DNA of 35,229 bases from Microcoleus sp. FACHB-1515 (GTDB taxonomy: Bacteria; Cyanobacteriota; Cyanobacteriia; Elainellales; Elainellaceae). The notes below the pieces were generated by a model, which saw only the letters and a list, made by a program, of their open reading frames with translations, was not told the DNA's origin and ran no database searches. Positions 24,794-32,570 of this stretch are shown here, in pieces. The stretch's first letter is position 1; every line of letters begins with the position of its first letter. The stretch covers positions 1 to 35,229 of the forward strand of contig NZ_JACJPO010000025.1 in assembly GCF_014696105.1 (NCBI RefSeq), written 5' to 3'. A program made the position numbers and the translations under genes.

Positions 24794-26959
24794 ATGTCAG
24801 AACCGGGATTTCAATATCTCAATCTCAACAACGTCTGGACGAATCTTCAGCTTCAGGCGGGACTGGTGCAGCGATCGGACGGGGCAATTACGCTCGCTCC
24901 AATTCCGCAAATCGAAGCGACGATCGCCCAACTGCCGCCCGCCGAAATTTCAGTTTCAGGCGCGGCCAATCTCGATGCGGATGCAGACGGAAATTTGTAT
25001 TTTGCCGACTTGAGCCGCGATCGAATCTTGCGCTGGGATGCCTGTACGGGCGAAACCGCAGCGCTGCCTTGCTTTGGCGGCACGGGCAGCTTGCCAGGAC
25101 AGTTGCGATCGCCGCGTGGCGTTTTGGTGCTGGGGCGACGGCTTTACGTCGCAGACAGCGGCAATCACCGCATTCAAATCGTCGATCTGTCCAGCCTGCA
25201 ACTGCTGGGCATTTGGGGACAGCCTGACCCCTACGCCCCGCCGATCGCCAGCGATGTCCCCGGTCAGTTGAACGACCCTTGGGATTTGATTGCAGATGGA
25301 GCGGGCGATATTTATGTTCTCGATCGCGGCAATCGGCGCATCCAAAAATTCACGGCAAACGGCCGCCTGATTCCTGAATTTGCGGCGATCGCGCTGGAGC
25401 AGCCACTTTACATCTGCATTGCCCAGTTCGATGGACAAGAACGCCTGCTCATTCTTGACCTGCAATCGATCGACGGCGAACAGCGCGGCAAACTGCGGGT
25501 TTATCAACTCGATGGCACGGCAGACGAAGCGATCGCCGCTCGCTGGCAGTCGATCGCCCTGGAGCAGCCGACGGGCATGGTGGCAACGGCAGATACGCTG
25601 TATGTCGGAGAAGGCGATCAGATTCTTGGATTTGACCTTGAGGGGAAATTCCTGGGTGCAGCGCGGGGCTATCGCGGTACGATCGCTGGATTGAGCCGCG
25701 ATCGTCAGGGGCGAGTGCTGGTGCATCCGGGTGGCGGTGGCGCGGTGATGCGGCTTCTGCCAGCCCAGGCTTACAGCGAAACGGGCAGCTTTTTGGCAGG
25801 TGCATTTCACGTTGATGTGACGGCTAAACCGCCGACGCGCTGGTTTCGACTGCGGGCGATCGCCGATCCGCTGCCTCCAAGCTGCCACCTTCAGTTTTTT
25901 ACCTACACCAGTTCCTTACCCGATGCCCCAACTGTTGCCACGCCCATCCTCGATCGCGTGAATCCGGGTGAACTTGTGCCGCTCGATACCTGGTGGGCAG
26001 CTCCACTAGACGGACTGGATCTGCTGATCTTGAATCAGCCTGCGCCTTACTTGTGGATCAAAGGCGTCTGGCGCAGTGACGGCACGGCTTCACCCGTTCT
26101 GCATCAGATGCGGCTGGAATACAACTCCGAGACTTGGCTGCGTCACTTGCCAGCGATCTATCAGCGCGGCGGCAGCGAGCAAGTGTTTCTCGAACGATTT
26201 TTGGCACTGTTTGAAAACTTGCTGTCTGAAGAAACCGAGTTGCTCGATCGGCTCCCGCAACTGTTCGATCGATCTGCCGCCCCCGATCGCTTCCCCAACG
26301 ACTGGCTCGACTGGCTCGCAGGCTGGTTGGCCTTTGACCTCGACGAAACCTGGAGCGAATCGCAAAGGCGGCAAGCGATCGGCGATGCCTTCAGCCTCTA
26401 CAGCCAGCGGGGAACCGTGACTGGCCTCAAGCAACTGATTCGCCTTTACACGGGAGCGATCGCCCATATTGAAGAGCCTGCTCGCTTTGCCAGCTTGTGG
26501 TCGCTGGGCAATTCAGCCTTGGGGTTTACGACAATGCTGGCTCCGGGCGATGCCCAAGGCGCAGTCGTCGGCACAACCGCCACACTCAATCAGACGCAGC
26601 TGATTCAAGCCGAAAACTACGGCGCACCGCTGTTTGAGGATGTGGCACATCGCTTTTGCGTCCAGGTGTATGCGGCAGATGTGGACAGCGAGACGGCAAT
26701 GGTGCGCGTGCAGCAGGTGCTAGACCATGAGAAACCCGCCCACACGACCTATCAGCTTTGTGCGATCGAAGCTCAAATGCGCGTCGGCTTTCAGGCGCGC
26801 CTGGGCATCGACGCGATCGTCAGCGCACCCCCGCCCGATCTCGTCCTGGCTGAGACGCAGCAGCTTGGCGTCGATACCGTTTTAGCCACACCGATCGATC
26901 GCGCTGGCAGTCTGCTTGGACAAACTGCCCGTCTAAATCGCCGCACATCGCTGCAATAA
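24794..26959 (+). CDS. NHL-propeller plus phage tail protein I-like fusion
   Basis: This gene encodes 721 residues from ATG 24794, 7 bases after GAGGGA; TTG 24779 is also in frame. Residues about 50-330 are NHL-type propeller blades (NLDADADGNLYFADLSRDRILRW, LRSPRGVLVLGRRLYVADSGNHRIQIVDL, NDPWDLIADGAGDIYVLDRGNRRIQKF). A linker follows, then about 446-565 a tail-protein-I-like helical domain: WLRHLPAIYQRGGSEQVFLERFLALFENLLSEETELLDRLP, WLDWLAGWLAFDLDETW, RQAIGDAFSLYSQRGTVTGLKQLIRLYTG. Tail protein I connects fibres to the baseplate in P2-like tails. The last ~130 residues are alpha/beta with HEKPAHTTYQL, common in this family. The propeller probably sits on the outer baseplate as a binding surface (inference). 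Confidence 0.85.
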   Translation: MSEPGFQYLNLNNVWTNLQLQAGLVQRSDGAITLAPIPQIEATIAQLPPAEISVSGAANLDADADGNLYFADLSRDRILRWDACTGETAALPCFGGTGSLPGQLRSPRGVLVLGRRLYVADSGNHRIQIVDLSSLQLLGIWGQPDPYAPPIASDVPGQLNDPWDLIADGAGDIYVLDRGNRRIQKFTANGRLIPEFAAIALEQPLYICIAQFDGQERLLILDLQSIDGEQRGKLRVYQLDGTADEAIAARWQSIALEQPTGMVATADTLYVGEGDQILGFDLEGKFLGAARGYRGTIAGLSRDRQGRVLVHPGGGGAVMRLLPAQAYSETGSFLAGAFHVDVTAKPPTRWFRLRAIADPLPPSCHLQFFTYTSSLPDAPTVATPILDRVNPGELVPLDTWWAAPLDGLDLLILNQPAPYLWIKGVWRSDGTASPVLHQMRLEYNSETWLRHLPAIYQRGGSEQVFLERFLALFENLLSEETELLDRLPQLFDRSAAPDRFPNDWLDWLAGWLAFDLDETWSESQRRQAIGDAFSLYSQRGTVTGLKQLIRLYTGAIAHIEEPARFASLWSLGNSALGFTTMLAPGDAQGAVVGTTATLNQTQLIQAENYGAPLFEDVAHRFCVQVYAADVDSETAMVRVQQVLDHEKPAHTTYQLCAIEAQMRVGFQARLGIDAIVSAPPPDLVLAETQQLGVDTVLATPIDRAGSLLGQTARLNRRTSLQ

Positions 26960-26983
26960 CATTCACCCCAAGAGGTTGGCATC

Positions 26984-27037
26984 ATGCTCAAACACAAGTT
27001 GATTTTAACGATCCGCTTTGCCCGGGAGGTGAGGTGA
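26984..27037 (+). other. 17-codon ORF before the propeller adaptor gene
   Basis: AAGAGG (26970-26975) precedes ATG 26984 by 8 bases; the frame reads [17 protein letters not shown] and stops two bases before ATG 27039. Its last codons hold the CGGGAGGTGAGG that serves as ribosome-binding site of the next gene. This may be a coupling leader or chance. Confidence 0.2.
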
Positions 27038-27038
27038 G

Positions 27039-29315
27039 ATGAACGGCGATCTGTTAGGGCAACTTACAACGCCTGCTCGCAACCGCTACTTTTACGGCAA
27101 ACTTTTAGATGCCTTTCACTTCGACCTGGAGCAAAGCTATTTCAACCGCAAACGCTGGCTGCTCAATCGCTTGACGCTGGGTGCGGGCGTCGTCTGTGGC
27201 TTGTCGCTGCATCTGTCGAACGATAAGACGCGAGTTTGCATCGCGCCCGGGGTGGCGATCGACTTTTTGGGACGCGAAATTACCGTTCCAGAAGAATTTC
27301 CGATCGACCCGCGCCAGCCAACCGATGCCTGTGGCAAACCCTGGGGCGATCGCATTGCCGGAGCCGGAATGGTAACGCTCTGTTTAGACTATCTTGAATG
27401 CGAAGCCGAACCTGTGCCCGTACTGGTCGGCGACTGCGACACCCGCAACGGCTGCGCCCCCAGCATGATCCGCGAGCGCTATCGCCTGCTGGTGCATTCC
27501 GGCTTGCCCAAACCGATCGCTAGCGGCATCGATCCAAATCTTTGTCGGGCACTGGTCGGGGATTTAACTGACAGCGGAACAACAGGCTTGGCCGTCGTCA
27601 GCACAATCTCAACGCAGGGTAGCCCGATCGCCGTTGCGATCACGCCGGATGGCCAGCGGGCGATCGTCCTCAATACGCAAGACGGACCAACCGTACAAAT
27701 CATTGATGTAGACACTAACGCTATTCTTGCCACATTGGAAAATGTCGTCTCGTTGCCACTAGGCGGTGTGGCGATCGCGCCCGATGGCGGCGTTGCCTTC
27801 GTCACGCATCAAGCTGGAATCACAACAATTGATCTACAGGCCAATCCGCCCGCAACGACAACGTTTTTGAGAGATCGACCCTATGGCGCTTGTGCAGCAG
27901 CGTTTGGGGGAGCGGTGCTGTTTGCCGTCAACTCGCAGACGCAGCAGATCGATCGCATTGATGCCGTCAACCAAACCGTGATGAGTTCGATTGTGGCAGG
28001 CACTCGCCCGATTGAACTGGCGATTTCTGCTGATAGCCGCTGGCTGTATGCGATCGATGCGGACGGAAACGCCCTGCTGCGAATCGATACCGCCACGAAT
28101 ACCGTTTTCTCCCAATCCTTAGCCAATTCACCGAAAACGCTCGCCCTGCGATCGACGCCAGCAGGTCGAGTCGCCTATGTTGCCAATGATACTGAGGTGC
28201 AAACCATTCGCGAAGATGGCACAGCCGCGAGTTTTGCGATTGCCGCCAGCGTGCGAGCCAGTGCCCTAACCAGCAATGGCAAATTTTACTATCTCGTCAG
28301 CAGTTCTGAGTCGGGTCAGCATGAAGTGATCATTTTTTCTGCCGACACTTTGCAGGAACGGGCACGGCTAAAAGTTGGCGAGAATCCAACCGACATCGCG
28401 ATCGTGCCAAACCGACTGCGCGGACTGGTCACGGCATCAGGAAGCATCAGCGTCATCGACCTCGATCGCCATCTGCTGCTGTGTGAACTGGCAGGCGAAT
28501 GTGCCACGCCGCCCGTTCAGCCCTGCATTCCGATCGCGACGGTCGAACTGCTGGCAGATGGTAGCATTGGGGCGATCGACACTTGTACCTACCGACCCAG
28601 AGTTTACAGTAATGCCACGCTGCTCGAACTGATCCTCTGTCTGGCTGAGCGCGTCGAAGAATGCTGCAAAGCCGAGGTCGTCCCTGCTCCAACACCCCCA
28701 CCGACGCCTGAACCCAGTCCAGAGCCAAGCCCGGAACCGAGTTTGGAACCCAGTCCAGAGCCATCTGCGGAACCCAGTCCAGAGCCAAGCCCAGAACCCA
28801 GCCCGGAACCTAGCCCGGAACCCAGTTCAGAGCCAAGCCTAGAACCAACTGTCGAACCGCTCCAACCGCTGAGAGTGCAGGTGGCCTTTTTGAATATTGA
28901 AAATCAATCGATCGCTCGCCTGACTTCGATCAACCAGCCGCCACAGTTTGACAATGGCCGCCAGCTTCGATCGATTCAAATGACCTTCGATCGTCCGGTC
29001 AATCCAGAGTCGGTCAAGGCGGACGAATTTGGCGCTGATCCAAATAGTTTTAGCGTGCTGGTGCAGTCTGACTGGAGCAATGAACCAGAGCGCTATGTAG
29101 CCGGATCGATTGTCACTAGTGACGATCGCCGCGTCAGCCGGTTTGAGATTAGCCGCGAGTTTAGAACGTTCCCTGTAGGTAAATATCAGGTGACGCTGTT
29201 TGGCAAGGTCGATCCTAACGGTCAGCGTCCCGCAATTCAATCAGAAGACGGCGTATTTCTGCGTGGCAATCGCAGCCAAGGAGACAACCTTGTCTTTACC
29301 TTCAGCATCGTTTGA
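27039..29315 (+). CDS. Adaptor-like particle protein, paralogue 3, with YVTN-type propeller, EPSP stalk and Ig-like end
   Basis: This gene encodes 758 residues; ATG 27039 follows a strong GGGAGGTGAGG. The N-terminal domain (about 8-165) has [57 protein letters not shown] and a Cys-rich [24 protein letters not shown], closely matching the protein at 30189. Residues about 190-490 form a YVTN-type beta-propeller ([53 protein letters not shown]). At about 557-607 lies a proline-rich stalk of EPSP repeats, then a beta-sandwich end domain ([34 protein letters not shown]) of the bacterial Ig/Big_5-like type. The layout of base, propeller, stalk and sandwich suggests a surface-exposed or binding part of the particle. 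No signal peptide. Confidence 0.8.
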   Translation: MNGDLLGQLTTPARNRYFYGKLLDAFHFDLEQSYFNRKRWLLNRLTLGAGVVCGLSLHLSNDKTRVCIAPGVAIDFLGREITVPEEFPIDPRQPTDACGKPWGDRIAGAGMVTLCLDYLECEAEPVPVLVGDCDTRNGCAPSMIRERYRLLVHSGLPKPIASGIDPNLCRALVGDLTDSGTTGLAVVSTISTQGSPIAVAITPDGQRAIVLNTQDGPTVQIIDVDTNAILATLENVVSLPLGGVAIAPDGGVAFVTHQAGITTIDLQANPPATTTFLRDRPYGACAAAFGGAVLFAVNSQTQQIDRIDAVNQTVMSSIVAGTRPIELAISADSRWLYAIDADGNALLRIDTATNTVFSQSLANSPKTLALRSTPAGRVAYVANDTEVQTIREDGTAASFAIAASVRASALTSNGKFYYLVSSSESGQHEVIIFSADTLQERARLKVGENPTDIAIVPNRLRGLVTASGSISVIDLDRHLLLCELAGECATPPVQPCIPIATVELLADGSIGAIDTCTYRPRVYSNATLLELILCLAERVEECCKAEVVPAPTPPPTPEPSPEPSPEPSLEPSPEPSAEPSPEPSPEPSPEPSPEPSSEPSLEPTVEPLQPLRVQVAFLNIENQSIARLTSINQPPQFDNGRQLRSIQMTFDRPVNPESVKADEFGADPNSFSVLVQSDWSNEPERYVAGSIVTSDDRRVSRFEISREFRTFPVGKYQVTLFGKVDPNGQRPAIQSEDGVFLRGNRSQGDNLVFTFSIV
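28707..28858 (+). repeat. In-frame 12-base repeats encoding EPSP-type tetrapeptides
   Basis: About twelve units of GA(A/G)CC(N)AG(T/C)CC(N)-type 12-mers encode EPS followed by P, L, A or S. The units vary at third positions, so the array is not a recent perfect expansion, but such repeats can change copy number and so stalk length. Confidence 0.8.
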
Positions 29316-30177
29316 AAAAATTAGCGTCATCGTGCCTGTCCGTAACGAAGCCCCGACGCTGCGATCGACCGTTGAGCAGCTACAGGCCACTTTGCCTGAC
29401 GAAAGCGAAATTATCGTGGTAGACGATGACTCGACCGATGGTGGTGCAGATACTCTGCCTGTGAGCGATTCGGTTCGCCTGCTGAAAGCGCAGCAGCTTG
29501 GAGTTGCCAGAGCGCGAAACTGGGGAGCCGCCCACGCAACCGGAGATGTGCTGGTATTTTCGGATGCCCATGTCAATCCTGTTCCGCGCTGGTGGGAGCC
29601 GTTGCTCGCGGCGCTCGATCACCCAAATGTGGGAGCCGTCGGACCTGTGATTTCGTCGATCGCCAATCCCCAAAATCGCGGCTACGGCTACCGCTTCAAA
29701 GATGCTCGCCTCAACACCGAGTGGATGAGCCGACAGGGATACCAGCCCTACCCGGTACCAATGCTCTGCGGCTGCTTTCTGGCGATGCCACGGATCACGT
29801 TTGAACTGGTTGGCGGTTTTGATGCGGGCATGACCTGCTGGGGATCTGAAGATTCGGAACTCTGTGTGCGGCTGTGGCTGCTGGGCTACGAACTGCTGGT
29901 TGTGCCACAGGCTGAGGCCGCTCATTTGTTTCGCCGCAAGCATCCCTACGCCGTCGATCGCAAGCTCACGATCTACAATTCGCTGCGGCTGATCTTTGCC
30001 CATTTCAGCGGAGAGCGACTGACACGAGTATTGACCTGCTTTAAGGAGGACGGCGACTTCGCGATCGCCCTGGCGAGGCTGGCCGACAGCGACATTTGGC
30101 AGCAGCGCGATCGCCTGATAGCGCAGCGAATCCGCACCGATGACTGGTTCTGCGATCGCTTTGACATGATGTTCTAA
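29290..30177 (+). CDS. Family 2 glycosyltransferase inside the injection cluster
   Basis: I start at TTG 29290 because AAGGAG (29278-29283) lies 6 bases before it; the frame is open further upstream but that part overlaps the end of the previous gene. This gives 295 residues and a 26-base overlap with the gene before. The GT-A domain starts at residue ~10: [57 protein letters not shown], with DAH as the metal-binding motif. [28 protein letters not shown] resembles polypeptide GalNAc-transferase-type members. No membrane helix is seen, so it is probably cytoplasmic. Its place between two adaptor paralogues, coupled to the first, suggests it may glycosylate particle surface proteins; the acceptor is unknown. 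Confidence 0.85.
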   Translation: MSLPSASFEKISVIVPVRNEAPTLRSTVEQLQATLPDESEIIVVDDDSTDGGADTLPVSDSVRLLKAQQLGVARARNWGAAHATGDVLVFSDAHVNPVPRWWEPLLAALDHPNVGAVGPVISSIANPQNRGYGYRFKDARLNTEWMSRQGYQPYPVPMLCGCFLAMPRITFELVGGFDAGMTCWGSEDSELCVRLWLLGYELLVVPQAEAAHLFRRKHPYAVDRKLTIYNSLRLIFAHFSGERLTRVLTCFKEDGDFAIALARLADSDIWQQRDRLIAQRIRTDDWFCDRFDMMF

Positions 30178-30188
30178 GGAGTAGCGAT

Positions 30189-31493
30189 ATGTATACCGAA
30201 CACCCTGGGTCTTGCTCAACAACTGGCGCGATCGGACTAGAGCGCACCCGCTTTTTTCCGCGCCAGCTGATTACGCCTGATGATTTGATCCAGGATCAAA
30301 TTTACTTTCGCGATAAGCTGCGTCGGCACAATCGCCTCTTGCACGGCTGGGGCGTCGTTTGCGGAGCCAGAATCAAACCTGGAACAGGCGAGTGTGAAAT
30401 TGTGATCGAACCGGGCTACATTCTTGGCCCTTACGGAGATGAGATTTACATTGATCAAGAAGTCACCGTTAACCTGTGCCAGCAGGGAACTGATGGCAAC
30501 GCCATTTCGCCCTGTAGCGACATGACCGATCCCTGGTGCAGCAATATTCGCGTTGATCGCCAGTCCAACAAGCCCTACTACCTCGCCGTGCGCTATGCCG
30601 AATGCCAAACTCGCCCGGTGCGCGTCGTCGGCACAAGCTGCGGCTGCAACGAGATTGAGTGCGAATATAGCCGCATCCGCGACAGCTACGCCATCAAACT
30701 GCTGAGCGAACTGCCCAGCACCTATGCCGACCCGATGCCGCAGCCAAATCTAGACGACGTGGCACGCTGCACGCCCGATCATGCCTGTCCTGCCTGTCCG
30801 ACTGAACCCTGGGTAATTTTGGCGGATATCACCTTGGGCGCAGGCAGCAAAGTTACAAAAGAAGGCATCGACTGTTTTGCCCATCGCCGCCATGTCGTTT
30901 CCTTTGCCAACTACTACTACCTGTGCAAATCTACGACGCTGCCCGTCGTGCGATCGATCTTCCCTGGCAATGGCATCAATCTCAACAACGATCAAGCGCT
31001 GCTGCGAGAGTGGGCGCAGCGGCCATTGCTCAAAATCACGTTCGATCGCGAGATGGCAATGCCCAAGCTTTCGGAACCTGATGCTTGGCTGCGGTTCTGG
31101 CAGCTTCGATCGGATGACAACCTCACGGTTGTTCGCCGAATTTTTCTGGCGCTTTCCCCTGAAAATCCGCCTGCTACGGATGAATCCGGCTTCACTGCCA
31201 CCTATCAACTGCGAGCTGGCGCTCAAGAACTGTTTCAGTCTCGCTTCTTAATTCAAATTCGTGCCACTGCTGACACCATTACCGATACGACCACGCCGCC
31301 GAATCTACTCGATGCAGACTTCTCTGGTACAAAACTCTCGAGTGAGCAACTCAATCAGGTTTGGAACGTCACTGATCAGACCACTCTCTCGATCGAGATT
31401 TTGAACAATCTCAGTACAACAGACGCAACTTTGCCATCCGGCGATCGAGCGGCGGGCGGACAATTTCATAGTTGGTTTGCCGTGCTTGGCTAG
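30189..31493 (+). CDS. Adaptor-like particle protein, paralogue 4
   Basis: This gene encodes 434 residues; ATG 30189 follows AAGGAG (7 bases). The N-terminal domain (about 15-190) repeats RTRFFPRQLITPDDLIQDQIYFRDKLRRHNRLLHGWGVVCGA, IVIEPGYILGPYGDEIYI, YLAVRYAECQTRPVRV and CGCNEIECEYSRIRDSYAIKLL. This is the clearest match to paralogue 3, with shared Cys positions that could bind a metal or form disulfides. Residues about 255-434 hold a beta-sandwich (LLKITFDREMAMPKL, TYQLRAGAQELFQSRFLIQIRA) comparable to the Big_5-like end domain of paralogue 3, here without propeller and stalk. It is the last gene of the + strand cluster; a hairpin follows at 31556. Confidence 0.78.
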   Translation: MYTEHPGSCSTTGAIGLERTRFFPRQLITPDDLIQDQIYFRDKLRRHNRLLHGWGVVCGARIKPGTGECEIVIEPGYILGPYGDEIYIDQEVTVNLCQQGTDGNAISPCSDMTDPWCSNIRVDRQSNKPYYLAVRYAECQTRPVRVVGTSCGCNEIECEYSRIRDSYAIKLLSELPSTYADPMPQPNLDDVARCTPDHACPACPTEPWVILADITLGAGSKVTKEGIDCFAHRRHVVSFANYYYLCKSTTLPVVRSIFPGNGINLNNDQALLREWAQRPLLKITFDREMAMPKLSEPDAWLRFWQLRSDDNLTVVRRIFLALSPENPPATDESGFTATYQLRAGAQELFQSRFLIQIRATADTITDTTTPPNLLDADFSGTKLSSEQLNQVWNVTDQTTLSIEILNNLSTTDATLPSGDRAAGGQFHSWFAVLG

Positions 31494-31555
31494 CAGCGAG
31501 TCACCTCATTTGTACAGGTTTTGTTGGGAGAATTGGTTGAAGCCAAGCGTTGACC

Positions 31556-31577
31556 CTAGCCGTCCTTCAACGGCTAG
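31556..31577. terminator. Hairpin after the injection cluster
   Basis: CTAGCCGT (31556-31563) pairs perfectly with ACGGCTAG (31570-31577) around a 6-base loop. No T-run follows on either strand, so it is not a classical intrinsic terminator. Its place, 63 bases after the last structural gene and just before the end of a convergent remnant gene, suggests a two-way transcription barrier or mRNA 3' end. Confidence 0.45.
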
Positions 31578-31584
31578 CGCGAAA

Positions 31585-31857
31585 TCATGAGTCAACGATG
31601 GTAGCTTTTGCAGAGAGGCACCGCATGTCAGTTGCCCTGCTGACGATCTTATGTGCCATGCGATGGAGCGATCGATCGGTGCTCACCTGCGGAAGTTGGG
31701 AGAGTGGAAACCATCGCACATCAAGCGCTTCTCGCTCACAGTATTGCAAGGGTTCATACTCGCTTGCTAGCAGCAGATAGCGAATGTCGTAGTGCCAGTG
31801 TGCGGGGACGATGCCGCTGGCTGGAATCCGATGCACATCCACATCAAATATCGCTTG
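31585..31857 (-). pseudogene. Nudix hydrolase remnant (C-terminal part)
   Basis: Read on the - strand, the frame gives IFDVDVHRIPASG, PAHWHYDIRYLL, EPLQYCEREALDVRWFPLSQLPQ and STDRSLHRMAHKI before a TGA at 31585-31587. This is the C-terminal half of a cyanobacterial Nudix-family protein. The Nudix box itself (GX5EX7REUXEEXGU) is absent: the upstream sequence changes abruptly into recD2 at about 31850-31865. So the gene is 5'-truncated and presumably dead. Its GTG at 31840-31842 could not restore activity. Confidence 0.75.
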
Positions 31858-32293
31858 ACCCGCTTCTTGGCGATGCCGGGAACTTCAATGAGGCGATTGA
31901 GATTGATCTGCTGCTCGATAATGTCGAGCGTGTCTGCGCCAAAGTGGGCGACGATGCGCTTCGCGGTGACGGGACCCACTCCCTTAATCAAGCCGCTGCC
32001 AGGTATTTCTCGATCCCCGTGATGGTGGCAGGCTTGGTTTCGCGGTACTGGGTGACCTGAAACTGCTGACCGTATTTGGGATGCTCGCGCCAAGTGCCGC
32101 TAAGCTGTAAGGTTTGTCCCGCCTGAATATTGGCGAAGTTACCCACGATCGTCACTAGCTCGCTGGTACGGGGCGCTTTGAGACGGGCGATGGTGTAGCC
32201 CGATTCTTCCGAGTGGTAGGTAATGCGCTCCACCACCCCCTGTAAGGGTTCGAGTGCAGCAGGTTGAGAACTTGAGGAGGGGGACATCGCCAT
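31858..32293 (-). pseudogene. recD2: recD2-like helicase remnant (N-terminal part, frameshifted)
   Basis: From ATG at 32293 the - strand encodes LEPLQGVVERITYHSEESGYTIARLK, VTIVGNFANIQAGQTLQLSG, HPKYGQQFQVTQY and ITGIEKYL, the OB-type N-terminus of RecD2 (RecD-like 5'-3' helicase). A TGA at 31988-31990 follows a frameshift at about 31999-32003: in the next frame the protein continues GSGLIKGVGPVTAKRIVAHFG and IEVPGIAKKRVK, the helix-hairpin-helix region. One extra G (ggg for gg) would restore the frame. After about 140 residues the gene is cut off at the Nudix remnant, so both helicase motor domains are missing. Clearly non-functional here. Confidence 0.85.
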
Positions 32294-32570
32294 ACTATTT
32301 CCAGGGCAGCGCGATCGATCGGTGCTACCCGTTACAGTAGCGTGAGCTGTCCCTGATTCTGGCTGGGAACAGCCTGTCTCACCTCAGGTAGTGTTCTAGA
32401 CCTGTGGATCTTGATTTTGAAAGCCACTTCCTGCAAGCGCCTCAAAATGGGCATCCACATATTTGAAACCCTACCGAACATTGCCCTCTGTGGCTTCGTA
32501 TTGAGCGATACAATCGCTGCAATTTTTCTCTCTACAATCTGTAAATCTCTTCATCTGTTCACCCCTTCCT
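32294..32570. other. Divergent intergenic region
   Basis: This stretch separates the recD2 remnant (-) from the formamidase-family gene (+). It should contain a + strand promoter; a TACAAT at 32533-32538, about 33 bases before GTG 32571, could be a -10 element, but no good -35 is spaced from it. No repeat or RNA gene was seen. Confidence 0.3.

Noticed and set aside
24956-25888. Antisense ORF of 310 codons under the NHL/tail-protein-I gene
   Set aside because: Composition is that of a reversed coding strand (His/Arg/Gln-rich) with no motif; the + strand gene is clear.
29200-29289. Upstream extension of the second glycosyltransferase
   Set aside because: It lies wholly inside the Ig-like end of the preceding gene, and TTG 29290 has a clear AAGGAG at the right distance.
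8616-31493. Prophage
   Set aside because: No capsid, portal, terminase, integrase or lysis gene accompanies the tail-like genes; AAA+ ATPase, DUF4157 and DUF4255 genes identify an injection system.
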